Shown: positions 1 through 7,677, numbered from the stretch's first letter. The stretch is 64,000 nucleotides of DNA from DATEAV01 sp964575425 (GCA_964575425.1 CAZNRD010000004.1:1-64000); one strand, 5' to 3'. The notes: a model not told the origin generated them from the letters alone. A program made the numbers and translations.

Positions 1-67
1 CCCGCTGCGCCTTTCGCGCCAGGCCTACTGTCTCACATGTGTCTGAACGCAATCACCCCTGCGGGTT

Positions 68-107
68 AGAGAAATGCGAGCCGCCCAATGACCTGGGTGG
101 CTCGCAG
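68..107 (-). terminator. Hairpin terminator after the probable 6S RNA
   Basis: The minus strand carries a hairpin with arms GCGAGCC and GGCTCGC, lengthened by a few further pairs around a short loop. It is followed by a short U-rich stretch (ATTTCTCT). It lies just downstream of the structured RNA at 113-284 and would end a minus-strand transcript. The U tract is weak. Confidence 0.55.
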
Positions 108-112
108 AAAAG

Positions 113-284
113 TGCACCCCGCCGTGCCGTGTGCTGCCTGGTTTTGAACCTGCTTTCGCAGGTGGGATCCGGCCGCCGGGCTTCGCCTTGGCCGCAGCCT
201 ACCGCGTCCCCCAGCTAATCCTGGACCCCTTTGTACAAGTGTTGGCTCAAAACGTTGTGCCGCATCACGCGCACAGCAGGGTCA
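113..284 (-). ncRNA. ssrS: Probable 6S RNA
   Basis: A non-coding transcript of about 170 nt is predicted between a sigma70-type promoter and a hairpin terminator. Its ends can pair in a closing stem (TGCTGTGCGC with GCACACGGCA, one mismatch). Inside this, GTTTTGAGCC pairs with GGTTCAAAAC, and a 3' hairpin CCTGC-GAAA-GCAGG precedes the GGTTCAA element. A long interrupted rod with a 3' hairpin followed by GGTTCAA-like sequence is the layout known for bacterial 6S RNA, which binds sigma70 RNA polymerase and mimics an open promoter. Only the structure is seen; the family name is inferred. No open reading frame here has a ribosome site. Confidence 0.6.
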
Positions 285-289
285 TCGCA

Positions 290-318
290 TATATACCACG
301 GTCTCCGCCAATTGGCAA
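290..318 (-). promoter_or_regulatory. Sigma70-type promoter of the 6S-like RNA
   Basis: On the minus strand, -35 TTGCCA (313-318), a 17-base spacer and -10 TATATA (290-295). The predicted start is near 283-284, at the base of the closing stem. Confidence 0.7.
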
Positions 319-429
319 TGCAAATTCGCCGACATCGGCATACCCCGCCGTGGCCCCGATGAGGATCCCCTCGCTGACGACAGGGGGTGACGCACCTGGA
401 ATGCCGCCGCCTCTGTGGCGCGCCCCTGC

Positions 430-2208
430 TCAGGAAATGCCCTGGGGGGCCAGCCGGAGGTGTAGCTCCGCAAGTTGGGCGGGCTCCACGGGCGAGGGTG
501 CATCGGCCATCAGGTCCCTTGCCGCTTGGTTCTTGGGGAAGGCAATCACCTCCCGGATGTCCGGCTCGCCGGCCAGGATGCGGCAGATGCGGTCGATGCC
601 CGGTGCGATGCCGCCGTGAGGCGGGGTCCCGTACTCGAACGCTTCGAGCATGTGACCAAAGCGCGCGCGCGCAACCTCGGGGTCCAGCCCGATCAACTGG
701 AAGACCTTCTCCTGCAAGGCCCGATCGTGGATACGGATGCTTCCTCCGCCCACCTCGACATCATTCAGCACCAGGTCGTACTGCTGGCCCCTGGCGCGGC
801 CGGGGTCGGTGTCGAGCAAGGGGATGTCCTCCGGCATCGGTGCCGTGAAGAGGTGATGGCTCGGATCCCATCGCTGCTCGCTCTCGTTCCAGGTGACAAA
901 GGGGAAATCGATGATCCAGCAGAACGCCAGCACCTTCGGGTCGCGCAGGCCCAGGCGATCAGCCAGATGCGTGCGCAGGCGCGCCAGCGACTCGGACACG
1001 ATGTCGCCCCGACCCGCGACAAAGAGGAGCAGGTCGCCGCGCTCGGCGCCCATCCTCTGCAGGATCACTTCCAGCGCGCCTGGGGCCACGAACTTCGCCA
1101 GCGACGACCGGCCTTCGCCTTCGGCCGTCAGGGCGTGATAGGCCAGGCCCCTGGCACCGAAGCTGGCGGCGTAGGCCGTCAGTTCGTCCAGGTCCTTGCG
1201 GCTGAAATGGGCACATCCTTTGGCGTTCAGCCCGCGCACTTGGCCTCCTGCAGCCACGGCGTTCTCAAACACCTTGAGGCCGCAGCCACGCGCCAGGTCG
1301 GTGATGTCCTGGAGCTCCAGGCCGAAGCGCAAGTCGGGGCTGTCTTTGCCGAAGCGGGCCGTCGCCTCGGCGTACGTCAGGCGGGGCCAGGGTTTGGCCA
1401 GGATCCGCAGGTCCGGCAGGAGGGTTTCGACCATGCCGGTGAACAGGTCCTCAATGAGGCACAGGATGTCCTCGCGTTCGACAAACGACATCTCGAGATC
1501 CAGCTGAGTGAACTCGGGCTGACGGTCCCCGCGCAGGTCTTCATCGCGGAAACAACGGGCGATCTGGAAGTAGCGCTCGACGCCGGCGACCATCAGCAGC
1601 TGCTTGAGCTGCTGGGGCGACTGCGGCAGCGCGTAGAAATGGCCGGCGTGCACCCGGGAAGGGACAAGGTAGTCGCGCGCCCCTTCGGGGGTGGTCTTGA
1701 AGAGTATCGGGGTCTCCACTTCCCAGAAGCCGCGAGCGTCGAGGTGGTCGCGTATGTACTTCACCACGCGGTGACGCAACGCAAGGTTGCGCTGCAGTCG
1801 GGCCCGCCTCAGATCGAGGTAGCGGTATTTGAGACGCAGAGTCTCCTCAACCGGCGTCTCCTCATTGATGGGAAACGGCGGCGTCCTGGCTGGATTCAGC
1901 ACCCGCACGGCCGAAGCCTCCACCTCCACCTCGCCCGTCGCCAGCGCCAGGTTCTCCATTCCCCGCGGCCGGCGCCGCACTCGCCCCTCGATCTGCAGGA
2001 CCCACTCGCCGCGGACGTCCACCGCAGCCTGGTGAGCCTCGGGCGATGTCGCCGGATTGGCCACGACCTGGACGATGCCCGAGCGGTCGCGCAGATCGAG
2101 GAAGGTCACCCCGCCGTGGTCTCTGCGCCGATGCACCCATCCGGCCAGCGTGACGTCCTCGCCGACACGACTGGGCCGCAACTCACCGCAGTGATGTGTC
2201 TTGTACAT
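430..2208 (-). CDS. aspS: Aspartyl-tRNA synthetase, probably non-discriminating (Asp/Asn)
   Basis: This 592-residue class II synthetase charges tRNA(Asp) with aspartate. It shows the bacterial layout: an N-terminal OB-fold anticodon domain (about 1-105), a catalytic core with motif 2 (FRDEDLRGDRQPEF, from about residue 220), the bacterial insertion, and motif 3 (GIAPGIDRICRILAG, near residue 540). Residues His31-Gly32 and Gly83 match positions reported as determinants of the non-discriminating form, which also makes Asp-tRNA(Asn) for GatCAB amidation. This suggests an indirect route to Asn-tRNA, but no gatCAB is in view. The ATG follows GGAGGGG closely. The gene sits behind a 170-nt leader with its own promoter and an intrinsic terminator 19 bases before the start. 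Confidence 0.97.
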   Translation of the reverse strand: MYKTHHCGELRPSRVGEDVTLAGWVHRRRDHGGVTFLDLRDRSGIVQVVANPATSPEAHQAAVDVRGEWVLQIEGRVRRRPRGMENLALATGEVEVEASAVRVLNPARTPPFPINEETPVEETLRLKYRYLDLRRARLQRNLALRHRVVKYIRDHLDARGFWEVETPILFKTTPEGARDYLVPSRVHAGHFYALPQSPQQLKQLLMVAGVERYFQIARCFRDEDLRGDRQPEFTQLDLEMSFVEREDILCLIEDLFTGMVETLLPDLRILAKPWPRLTYAEATARFGKDSPDLRFGLELQDITDLARGCGLKVFENAVAAGGQVRGLNAKGCAHFSRKDLDELTAYAASFGARGLAYHALTAEGEGRSSLAKFVAPGALEVILQRMGAERGDLLLFVAGRGDIVSESLARLRTHLADRLGLRDPKVLAFCWIIDFPFVTWNESEQRWDPSHHLFTAPMPEDIPLLDTDPGRARGQQYDLVLNDVEVGGGSIRIHDRALQEKVFQLIGLDPEVARARFGHMLEAFEYGTPPHGGIAPGIDRICRILAGEPDIREVIAFPKNQAARDLMADAPSPVEPAQLAELHLRLAPQGIS

Positions 2209-2226
2209 GGCCCCTCCGCTTGCACG

Positions 2227-2262
2227 AAAAAAGCGCCGCCCGCATGACCTCCCACGGGCGGC
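2227..2262 (-). terminator. Intrinsic terminator (attenuator) in the aspS leader
   Basis: Arms GCCGCCCG and CGGGCGGC (2255-2262 and 2235-2242) are followed on the minus strand by GC and six T. It lies between the aspS promoter (2386-2415) and the aspS start codon (2208), so it must be read through or refolded for aspS expression. No canonical T-box sequence is visible. The anti-terminator and its signal are unknown. Confidence 0.75.
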
Positions 2263-2283
2263 TGCACTGGCCTCACAGCGGGC

Positions 2284-2367
2284 TCAGGCGCCGGAGAAGC
2301 AGACCGCCCCGCCGCTGAACGTGGCCGCCGGATTCATGGCGTTCCCGCACCCCTGGAGCCCGGTCAT
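2284..2367 (-). CDS. Candidate leader peptide upstream of aspS (27 codons)
   Basis: A 27-codon frame starts with ATG 8 bases after a GAGG, itself about 12 bases after the predicted transcription start of the aspS leader. It ends 22 bases before the attenuator hairpin. It has no Asp codon and two Asn codons (AAC, AAT). Position suggests a translated leader that could couple ribosome movement to the attenuator, but a chance frame is possible in GC-rich DNA. No homology is recognised. Confidence 0.3.
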   Translation of the reverse strand: MTGLQGCGNAMNPAATFSGGAVCFSGA

Positions 2368-2385
2368 CGCAGCTGCCTCGAGAAC

Positions 2386-2415
2386 ATTCTAGCACGGGCC
2401 GGCGAAGGGGGTCAA
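2386..2415 (-). promoter_or_regulatory. aspS promoter
   Basis: On the minus strand, -35 TTGACC (2410-2415), an 18-base spacer and -10 TAGAAT (2386-2391). The start is predicted near 2379, giving a leader of about 170 nt. Confidence 0.7.
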
Positions 2416-2456
2416 CGACAACGACGAGAACCTGCGCTGCAGGCCGCACTCGGCCG

Positions 2457-3677
2457 TTATCCGAGCGGCTGAAGCGGCACAGGCGTGAAGAGCAGGAGGA
2501 ACAAGATGAGGCCCAGGTATGCCAGGACACGGCGCTTGCCGTCCAGGGGGGTGATGTCGTCGAGGGGTTGGGCATGCGTCCGGCCCAGGAAAAGGATCAC
2601 AACCATCCACAGCCACCACCCCTGCCACACGATCCCCAGCACAGCCAGGAAGACCACGATGAATGGCAGCAGCCGCGGTGCCCGCCGACCGAAGAGGACA
2701 TACAGGACGTGCCCTCCGTCAAGCTGCCCGGCCGGGATCAGGTTCAGCGCGCTGACCAGAAGCCCGGCCCAGCCAGCCCAGGCGACGGGGTGCAGGAAGA
2801 CATCCGTGCCGCCGAAGGGAAGCGGCCGGCCAAGGAAGAAGTAGCGCAGCCAGTACAACACAGGGGACGCGCTGCCATAGCTTGCCGGTGCGGGAAGCAG
2901 CTGCCCGGTCACCACAAACTTCGCAGCCAGGTACAGGACCGAATTGCCCTCGATCCACTGCCCCACCGCATCCGGAGGGCTGGAGGGTAGCAGTCCCACC
3001 TGTGACAGCGACAGCCCCAGCAGCAGCACCGGGATCGCGACGACCAGGCCGGCCAGCGGCCCGGCCAGGCCGATGTCAAGCAGCACCCTCCGGTTGCGCG
3101 GAGGTGACTTCAGCTGGATGAACGCGCCCATCGTGCCGAACGTGCTCGTCGGGAACGGGATGAAATAGGGGAGACTCACCGCGGTCTTGTGGTAGCGGGC
3201 AGCCAGGTAGTGTCCAAATTCGTGCGCGACCAGAATGCCCAACAGGCTCGCGGCAAACGGGATTCCGCGATGCCAGCGCGCCAGGACCTCTGCCATCATT
3301 CGCCCGGCATCGGAATATTCTGGACCATCATAGGCATACAGCGCGCCAGCGAGGATCACGCTGAACAGCGTGGCCCCGAAGAGCATCAGGTTGACCCACG
3401 GATTGGACGGCCGTGGCTGGATAGTGCCCGGAGCGGCGATCACCAGGTGGTCCTGACCGTCCATCCGAAACCAGAGCGTGGCCCCCTCACGCGCAAAGAC
3501 CGGTTCCAGACGCGCGTAGGCCTCTTGCGAGTCCACCATCAACCGACCGCGGAAGAGTGCGCCGCGTGGCGCTCGTGAACCCCCCGAAATCACCTGCTGC
3601 ACCTGCATGACCTGGCGCACGGCGGGAAGCAGCCGGTCGGAAAGCGTGTCAACCAGACTCGATCCATACCTCTCCAT
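2457..3677 (-). CDS. Site-2 protease family intramembrane metalloprotease (M50)
   Basis: This 406-residue polytopic membrane protein has the zinc motif HEFGH (152-156) in a membrane segment and a downstream NLIPAGQLDGG motif near 325 that supplies the third ligand. These are the hallmarks of M50 site-2 proteases, which cut membrane-bound regulators such as anti-sigma factors. Several further hydrophobic segments are visible (about 93-115, 205-225, 300-320, 345-365, 385-402). No PDZ domain is seen; the first 90 residues form a soluble domain. The ATG at 3677 is chosen because GGAGAGG lies just upstream. A longer frame would run backwards through the selC tRNA and is rejected. The gene begins 25 bases after the selC 3' end and is probably co-transcribed with it. 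Its substrate is unknown. Confidence 0.93.
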   Translation of the reverse strand: MERYGSSLVDTLSDRLLPAVRQVMQVQQVISGGSRAPRGALFRGRLMVDSQEAYARLEPVFAREGATLWFRMDGQDHLVIAAPGTIQPRPSNPWVNLMLFGATLFSVILAGALYAYDGPEYSDAGRMMAEVLARWHRGIPFAASLLGILVAHEFGHYLAARYHKTAVSLPYFIPFPTSTFGTMGAFIQLKSPPRNRRVLLDIGLAGPLAGLVVAIPVLLLGLSLSQVGLLPSSPPDAVGQWIEGNSVLYLAAKFVVTGQLLPAPASYGSASPVLYWLRYFFLGRPLPFGGTDVFLHPVAWAGWAGLLVSALNLIPAGQLDGGHVLYVLFGRRAPRLLPFIVVFLAVLGIVWQGWWLWMVVILFLGRTHAQPLDDITPLDGKRRVLAYLGLILFLLLFTPVPLQPLG

Positions 3678-3701
3678 GAGACCTCTCCCAGGCGCGAAAG
3701 G

Positions 3702-3795
3702 CGGGGATGGATGGGAGTCGAACCCACCGCGGCCCGTGAAACGGCCCGCCGCCGGTTTTGAAGACCGGGGAGCCCACCGGGACCCAACCACCCCC
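3702..3795 (-). tRNA. selC: tRNA-Sec (anticodon TCA)
   Basis: This 94-nt tRNA has the hallmarks of bacterial selenocysteine tRNA. The acceptor stem has 8 bp (GGGGGTGG with CCATCCCC, one G-U). The D stem has 6 bp with a 4-base loop. The anticodon arm CCGGT-CTTCAAA-ACCGG gives TCA, which reads UGA. A long variable arm (GCGG/CCGC outer, CCG/CGG inner) precedes a 5-bp T stem with loop TTCGACT. The discriminator is G and CCA is not fully encoded (CCT follows). It needs SelA, SelB and SelD to act, none of which are in this window. It is followed directly by the M50 protease on the same strand. Confidence 0.93.
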
Positions 3796-3806
3796 GACAA
3801 TTCGCA

Positions 3807-3835
3807 AGGATACCGCATCTGGCGTGCCACGGCAA
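3807..3835 (-). promoter_or_regulatory. Promoter of selC and the M50 protease
   Basis: On the minus strand, -35 TTGCCG (3830-3835), a 17-base spacer and -10 TATCCT (3807-3812). The start is predicted near 3800, a few bases before the tRNA. No separate promoter is seen for the protease. Confidence 0.65.
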
Positions 3836-3841
3836 GGTGTC

Positions 3842-3869
3842 CTGCCGGTCAACCGAATCCTGCTACAAT
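3842..3869 (+). promoter_or_regulatory. Promoter of the DsbA-cyclophilin/PrsW operon
   Basis: -10 TACAAT (3864-3869) with an imperfect -35 CTGCCG (3842-3847) at 16 bases. It is divergent from, and adjacent to, the selC promoter. Confidence 0.45.
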
Positions 3870-3951
3870 CGCCAACCGTCTGACGCCACCGCCACGCCCC
3901 GCAACGAGACGTGAGGCCGCCAGGATCGGAAACTGGGTCCACGGAAGGCGA

Positions 3952-5199
3952 ATGCGTCCCTGCCAACGCAAGGCCAATCCGGGCATCATGCGACAGGCCA
4001 CGTTTCTCCTCGGCCTCCTCATCGCTTCCTGCGGGCCCGTTCCGACAAGCGAGGGGGCCGGCGTTCCCACGGTCCCCCGTTTCACTCCACTGGCCGAAAT
4101 CCCCACCTGGACGCCGACCGCGACGTCCGCCATACAAGTCACCCCCACCCCTCCTCTGGCCCTGCGGCCGTACGATTGGAGCCTTGGGCCGGAAGAGGCT
4201 CGTGTCACGCTCGTGGCATACGCGGATTTCCAGTCTGAGGCCTGCGCCCGGCTCGCGCCAGCGCTGTTGTGGATCCAACGGGCGCATCCCCAGGATGTCC
4301 GCCTGGTCTTCCGTCCCTACCCCTTGATCCCGCTTCACGACAAGGCCTCGCTGGCGGCACAGGCCGCCCACGCCGCCGGCATGCAGGGCGCGTTCTGGGC
4401 GATGTATGACTTCCTCTTTGAGCGCCAGGAGGAGTGGCAGGGCCTTGCGGCTGAGCAGTTCCACACATGGCTCGTTCAGGCTGCGCCGGATCTCGGGCTG
4501 GATGCCCACGCGCTCGACAACGACTTGTCGGGCGCTCGCTATGAGGCCCTGATGAGTCAGGCCTTCCAGGAGGCCTACTCCTCTGGCATCCCGGGCACGC
4601 CCGTTTTGTACTTCAACGGCAGCCTCTTTACGGCGAACCTCTCAGCCTCAAACCTGGAGGCGGCCGTCCGGCTCGAGTTGCTGCGGGAGCATCAGTTCGC
4701 AGCATTCCCTCCAAACGTACTCCAGCCTGATACGGACTATCTTGCACGCCTCGTCTTCGACGTCGGCGAAATCCTCGTCGACTTGCATCCGGAGTCGGCT
4801 CCCCAGGCTGTCAACAGCTTTGTCTTCCTGGCCCAGCAGGGCTGGTATGATTACACCCCGGTGCACCACGTCATCCCGGGCGTGCTCATCGAGATGGGCG
4901 ACCCCACCGGAACCGGACTTGGTGGCCCGGGCTACTTCTTCCGCACCGAAATCGATCCCTCTCTTGCTTTTGATGAACCCGGGATGGTCGCCCTCAGCAG
5001 CGTCGGCCCAGACACCAACGGCAGCCAGTTCTTCATCACGCTCAGGCCGCTCCCCGAACTCGATCGCTCCCGCACGATCTTCGGCCGCGTGCTGACAGGC
5101 CTGGACTGGGCTTCACGCCTTCCCGCCCGCGACCCGATGGCAGATCTGCTGGCGCCTCCTGCGGCCACGCTTCAACGGATACTCATCGAAACGAGATGA
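3952..5199 (+). CDS. Lipoprotein: DsbA-like thioredoxin domain fused to cyclophilin-type peptidyl-prolyl isomerase
   Basis: This 415-residue exported lipoprotein has a hydrophobic signal ending in LLIASC (lipid Cys27), then a Thr/Pro-rich linker (about 40-70). A DsbA-like thioredoxin domain (about 75-245) has cis-Pro in GIPGTP. A cyclophilin domain (about 255-410) carries the HHVIPG, MGDPTG and GSQFFITL motifs. The thioredoxin active site reads DFQSEAC, so the first Cys of CxxC is Ser and only the second remains. Disulfide oxidation is therefore unlikely, and a chaperone or mixed-disulfide role is more plausible. The isomerase would act on extracytoplasmic folding. The start at 3952 has GGAAGG just upstream; 3988 is an alternative. 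Its stop overlaps the next gene's ATG by 4 bases. Confidence 0.9.
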   Translation: MRPCQRKANPGIMRQATFLLGLLIASCGPVPTSEGAGVPTVPRFTPLAEIPTWTPTATSAIQVTPTPPLALRPYDWSLGPEEARVTLVAYADFQSEACARLAPALLWIQRAHPQDVRLVFRPYPLIPLHDKASLAAQAAHAAGMQGAFWAMYDFLFERQEEWQGLAAEQFHTWLVQAAPDLGLDAHALDNDLSGARYEALMSQAFQEAYSSGIPGTPVLYFNGSLFTANLSASNLEAAVRLELLREHQFAAFPPNVLQPDTDYLARLVFDVGEILVDLHPESAPQAVNSFVFLAQQGWYDYTPVHHVIPGVLIEMGDPTGTGLGGPGYFFRTEIDPSLAFDEPGMVALSSVGPDTNGSQFFITLRPLPELDRSRTIFGRVLTGLDWASRLPARDPMADLLAPPAATLQRILIETR

Positions 5200-6425
5200 A
5201 CTCAACCATCCTCCGCCGCCATGCAGTCGATATCATCCTTCTCCTCTTCTCTGGCGCAGGGATCATCATCTGCCTCGGGATCGCGCTGCTCACCCTCGGG
5301 CTTGCCGTCGCCTGCTATGTCGAGGGCGACCGGGAAAGCGCCCTGGCTATCGAATGGGCGGCCTTCGCACTTGGCTTTCTGGCCCTGTGCGGCCTGCCAA
5401 CCCTGTGCTGGAGCGTGCGGGCGTTGTTGGGCAAGGAGACGCCTCAGCCGGAACGACCTCATCGACGATGGGCCTGGATCGCCCTGCCGTTTCCACTCAG
5501 CCTCGCCCTGGGCGCGGCGGCGAGGGAGTCGGAGGTTCTGTCGGCCGTGGTCGGTCCCGTCGCTCAAGTCACGGCCGCGAGTGTCCCGGTCGGCATGGTC
5601 GTCCTACTCGCGCGGCGCATTGGACCTCCCACACAGCCGCGCCGCGTCTGGGGGCAGTTCCTGCTTGGGCTGTGGCTGGTGCCGACGGCTGCGATTGGCC
5701 TCGAACTGGCGCTGCTCCTGCCGGTGGCTGCCGTGGCGCTCGTGGCACTGAGCCTCACGCCTGAAGGGAAAACCCTCCTCGAGGCGCTCGTCAATCCGAT
5801 GCTCTCACCCGAGACGAACGCCGACCAAATCGCCAACCTTGCTGGCACGCCCTGGATGATTGCTCTGACACTCTTCTACGTTGCGCTGCTGGTTCCACTC
5901 GTCGAAGAGAGCCTGAAAACCATGGGCGTCTGGCCTCTGCTCTTCGGGGCCAGGCCATCAACCGGGGAGGGATTCCTATCGGGCGTCCTGACCGGCGCGG
6001 GATTCGCCCTGGCTGAGGCGCTTTTCATGCCGCAGCCCGGCCCTCTTTGGCTGGCAGGCATCCTCATGCGGGTCGCGGGGACGGTGGTGCACTCCTTTAC
6101 GGGAGGGCTGTCCTGCTGGGGCGCGGTCGAATCGCTGCACGTTCTGAGCCCGTGGCCTTTTGTCCGACGCTTTGCAGCCGCTGTCTTCCTCCACGGGGCC
6201 TGGAACGCTGCCATCGTCCTGATCTGGGCCACAACGCTGGCTTTCGAGGCTGACATCCCGGCTGTCTCCTACTCTCTCGCCAACAGCCTGACCCTCAGCA
6301 GCAGCCTTGCCCTTGCGCTGCTGATGGTCGTTGCGGCGATCGGGCTGCCGTGGGCTGCCCGTCGCTCCTTGAGGTCCAGCCCCTCCGGGACGGAATTCCC
6401 TACAGTGGACGCCGTAGGGCTGTGA
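5196..6425 (+). CDS. PrsW-family intramembrane metalloprotease
   Basis: This 409-residue protein has about nine hydrophobic segments. It carries the PrsW signature: VEESLK (Glu237, Glu238, Lys241), GFALAE (Phe270 to Glu274), His299 in VVHSF and a later His in FLHGAWNA. In Firmicutes PrsW cleaves anti-sigma factors at site 1 and a site-2 protease then cuts. Here an M50 protease lies divergently 1.5 kb away, so a two-step membrane proteolysis pathway is possible but unproven. The ATG overlaps the stop of the DsbA-cyclophilin gene (ATGA), so the two are translationally coupled. No sigma or anti-sigma pair is nearby. Confidence 0.88.
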   Translation: MNSTILRRHAVDIILLLFSGAGIIICLGIALLTLGLAVACYVEGDRESALAIEWAAFALGFLALCGLPTLCWSVRALLGKETPQPERPHRRWAWIALPFPLSLALGAAARESEVLSAVVGPVAQVTAASVPVGMVVLLARRIGPPTQPRRVWGQFLLGLWLVPTAAIGLELALLLPVAAVALVALSLTPEGKTLLEALVNPMLSPETNADQIANLAGTPWMIALTLFYVALLVPLVEESLKTMGVWPLLFGARPSTGEGFLSGVLTGAGFALAEALFMPQPGPLWLAGILMRVAGTVVHSFTGGLSCWGAVESLHVLSPWPFVRRFAAAVFLHGAWNAAIVLIWATTLAFEADIPAVSYSLANSLTLSSSLALALLMVVAAIGLPWAARRSLRSSPSGTEFPTVDAVGL

Positions 6426-6434
6426 GCCCGGTGT

Positions 6435-7124
6435 CTAGGAAGCGGGAGGAGCGCCTGGCGCGGTCGGCCGGCCATCGGCAGCGGCCTTGATGACGCGGCG
6501 CCTGGAGGCGATCAGCTCAACCCCCATCGGCGCCAAGGAGATGAGAATGATGGCCACCACCACAAGGCTGAAGTGCTCTCTGATGAGGGGGATGTTGCCG
6601 AAGAAGTAGCCCAGGGACAGGAACCCGGCCGTCCAGACAAATCCGCCGACGACGTTGTACATGAGGAAGCGGCCGTAGGTCATCTCCCCGACGCCGGCGA
6701 CGAACGGCGCGAACGTGCGGACGATTGGGATGAAGCGCGCCAGGAAGACGGTCTTGCCTCCGTGGCGCTCGTAGAAGCGGTGGGTTCGATCGAGGTACTC
6801 GCGCTTGAACCAGCTTGAGTTCATGGCGAACACTCGAGGCCCGATGGCGTGCCCGACCCAGTAGTTGACGGTGTCACCCAGAACCGCGGCGCCGAAGAGG
6901 AGCAGGAAGAGCAAAGGGACGTCCAGGACGCCGAGCGCAGCGAAGGTCCCGGCAGCGAACAAGAGCGAATCCCCCGGCAGGAAGGGCGTGACGACGAAGC
7001 CGGTCTCCAGGAAGATGACGAAGAACAGCAGGCCGTATGTCCAGGTGCCGTAGCGGCCGATCACAACACTCAGGTACTCGTCCAGGTGGAACAACAGATC
7101 GATGAAGCCGGCAATCACATCCAT
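6435..7124 (-). CDS. DedA-family membrane protein
   Basis: This 229-residue integral membrane protein belongs to the DedA/VTT family, whose members are linked to polyprenyl-phosphate or phospholipid translocation and proton-dependent envelope homeostasis. Visible features are the early FLETGFVVTPFLPGDSLL motif and the arginine-containing FARFIPIVRTFAPFVAG motif, with hydrophobic helices at both ends. The start at 7124 is chosen because GAGAGGG lies 6 bases upstream, and because residues from an earlier ATG would lie over the -10-like TACAAT. It is convergent with the PrsW-like gene. Confidence 0.9.
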   Translation of the reverse strand: MDVIAGFIDLLFHLDEYLSVVIGRYGTWTYGLLFFVIFLETGFVVTPFLPGDSLLFAAGTFAALGVLDVPLLFLLLFGAAVLGDTVNYWVGHAIGPRVFAMNSSWFKREYLDRTHRFYERHGGKTVFLARFIPIVRTFAPFVAGVGEMTYGRFLMYNVVGGFVWTAGFLSLGYFFGNIPLIREHFSLVVVAIILISLAPMGVELIASRRRVIKAAADGRPTAPGAPPAS

Positions 7125-7223
7125 GCGGATGATCCCTCTCCCGTTCTGCCGACGCTCGCTCCGTTGGCAGGCCAGCAGATTGTAGCACACCGCGCCGTGC
7201 CCCCCACTCCGGCCACGGTACTC

Positions 7224-7252
7224 TTGCCTGCCAGACTTCGCTATGCTACATT
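7224..7252 (+). promoter_or_regulatory. Promoter of the Roadblock gene
   Basis: -35 TTGCCT (7224-7229), 17-base spacer, -10 TACATT (7247-7252). The start is predicted near 7259. Confidence 0.65.
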
Positions 7253-7305
7253 AGCAAACCGCCCGGCAGGAGAAGGCGCTGGAACCGGCCGCACAGGAGC
7301 TACAT

Positions 7306-7677
7306 GTGACCCCCTCGCGCACCGACCAGCTTGTGGCACGCCTGCGCGACCTGCAAGCCTCCTCCCCCGACGTCGAAGCCTCGGCCGTGGTCAGCGTCGA
7401 CGGGCTGACGATGGCCTCCGCTCTGCCCGACACCGTGGAGGAAGACCGCGTCTCGGCCATGTCGGCCGCCATGCTTTCGCTCGGGGAGCGCATCTCGACC
7501 GAACTCGGACGCGGCACCCTCGACCAGGTCTATATCAAGGGCGAGGCCGGCTACGTCGTGCTGATGGCCATCGGCGATCAGGCCGTCCTCACCGTCCTGG
7601 CCCGGCAGCAGGCCAAGCTCGGCCTGCTCTTCCTCGACATGCGCCGGACCATCGACGACCTTGGTAAGATGCTCTGA
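7306..7677 (+). CDS. Roadblock/LC7 domain protein
   Basis: A 123-residue single-domain protein with the Roadblock/LC7 pattern: ASAVVSVDGLTMAS near the start, a central helix, then GYVVLMAIGDQAVLTVLA. Such proteins act in GTPase regulation or polarity complexes in bacteria (MglB-like). No MglA-like GTPase is adjacent, so the partner is unknown. The GTG start has AGGAG 5 bases upstream; an overlapping ATG leads straight into a stop. It is followed by a glycosyltransferase 54 bases downstream. Confidence 0.85.
   Translation: MTPSRTDQLVARLRDLQASSPDVEASAVVSVDGLTMASALPDTVEEDRVSAMSAAMLSLGERISTELGRGTLDQVYIKGEAGYVVLMAIGDQAVLTVLARQQAKLGLLFLDMRRTIDDLGKML

Noticed and set aside
475..2247. A 590-codon plus-strand open frame opposite aspS
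   Set aside because: It is the complementary shadow of aspS in GC-rich DNA, with no ribosome site or recognisable domain. Similar long shadows lie at 38551-39753, 40866-42497, 43402-44661 and 45779-46861 (plus) and 52937-54121 (minus).
2209..2380. T-box riboswitch before aspS
   Set aside because: A terminator is present, but the conserved T-box sequence (TGGNACCGCG-like) and a long stem I are not found, and the leader is short for the class.
3678..3830. N-terminal extension of the M50 protease
   Set aside because: It would translate through the selC tRNA and start inside the selC promoter.
3607..3951. N-terminal extension of the DsbA-cyclophilin lipoprotein
   Set aside because: It would run antisense through selC and place the lipoprotein signal far inside the protein.
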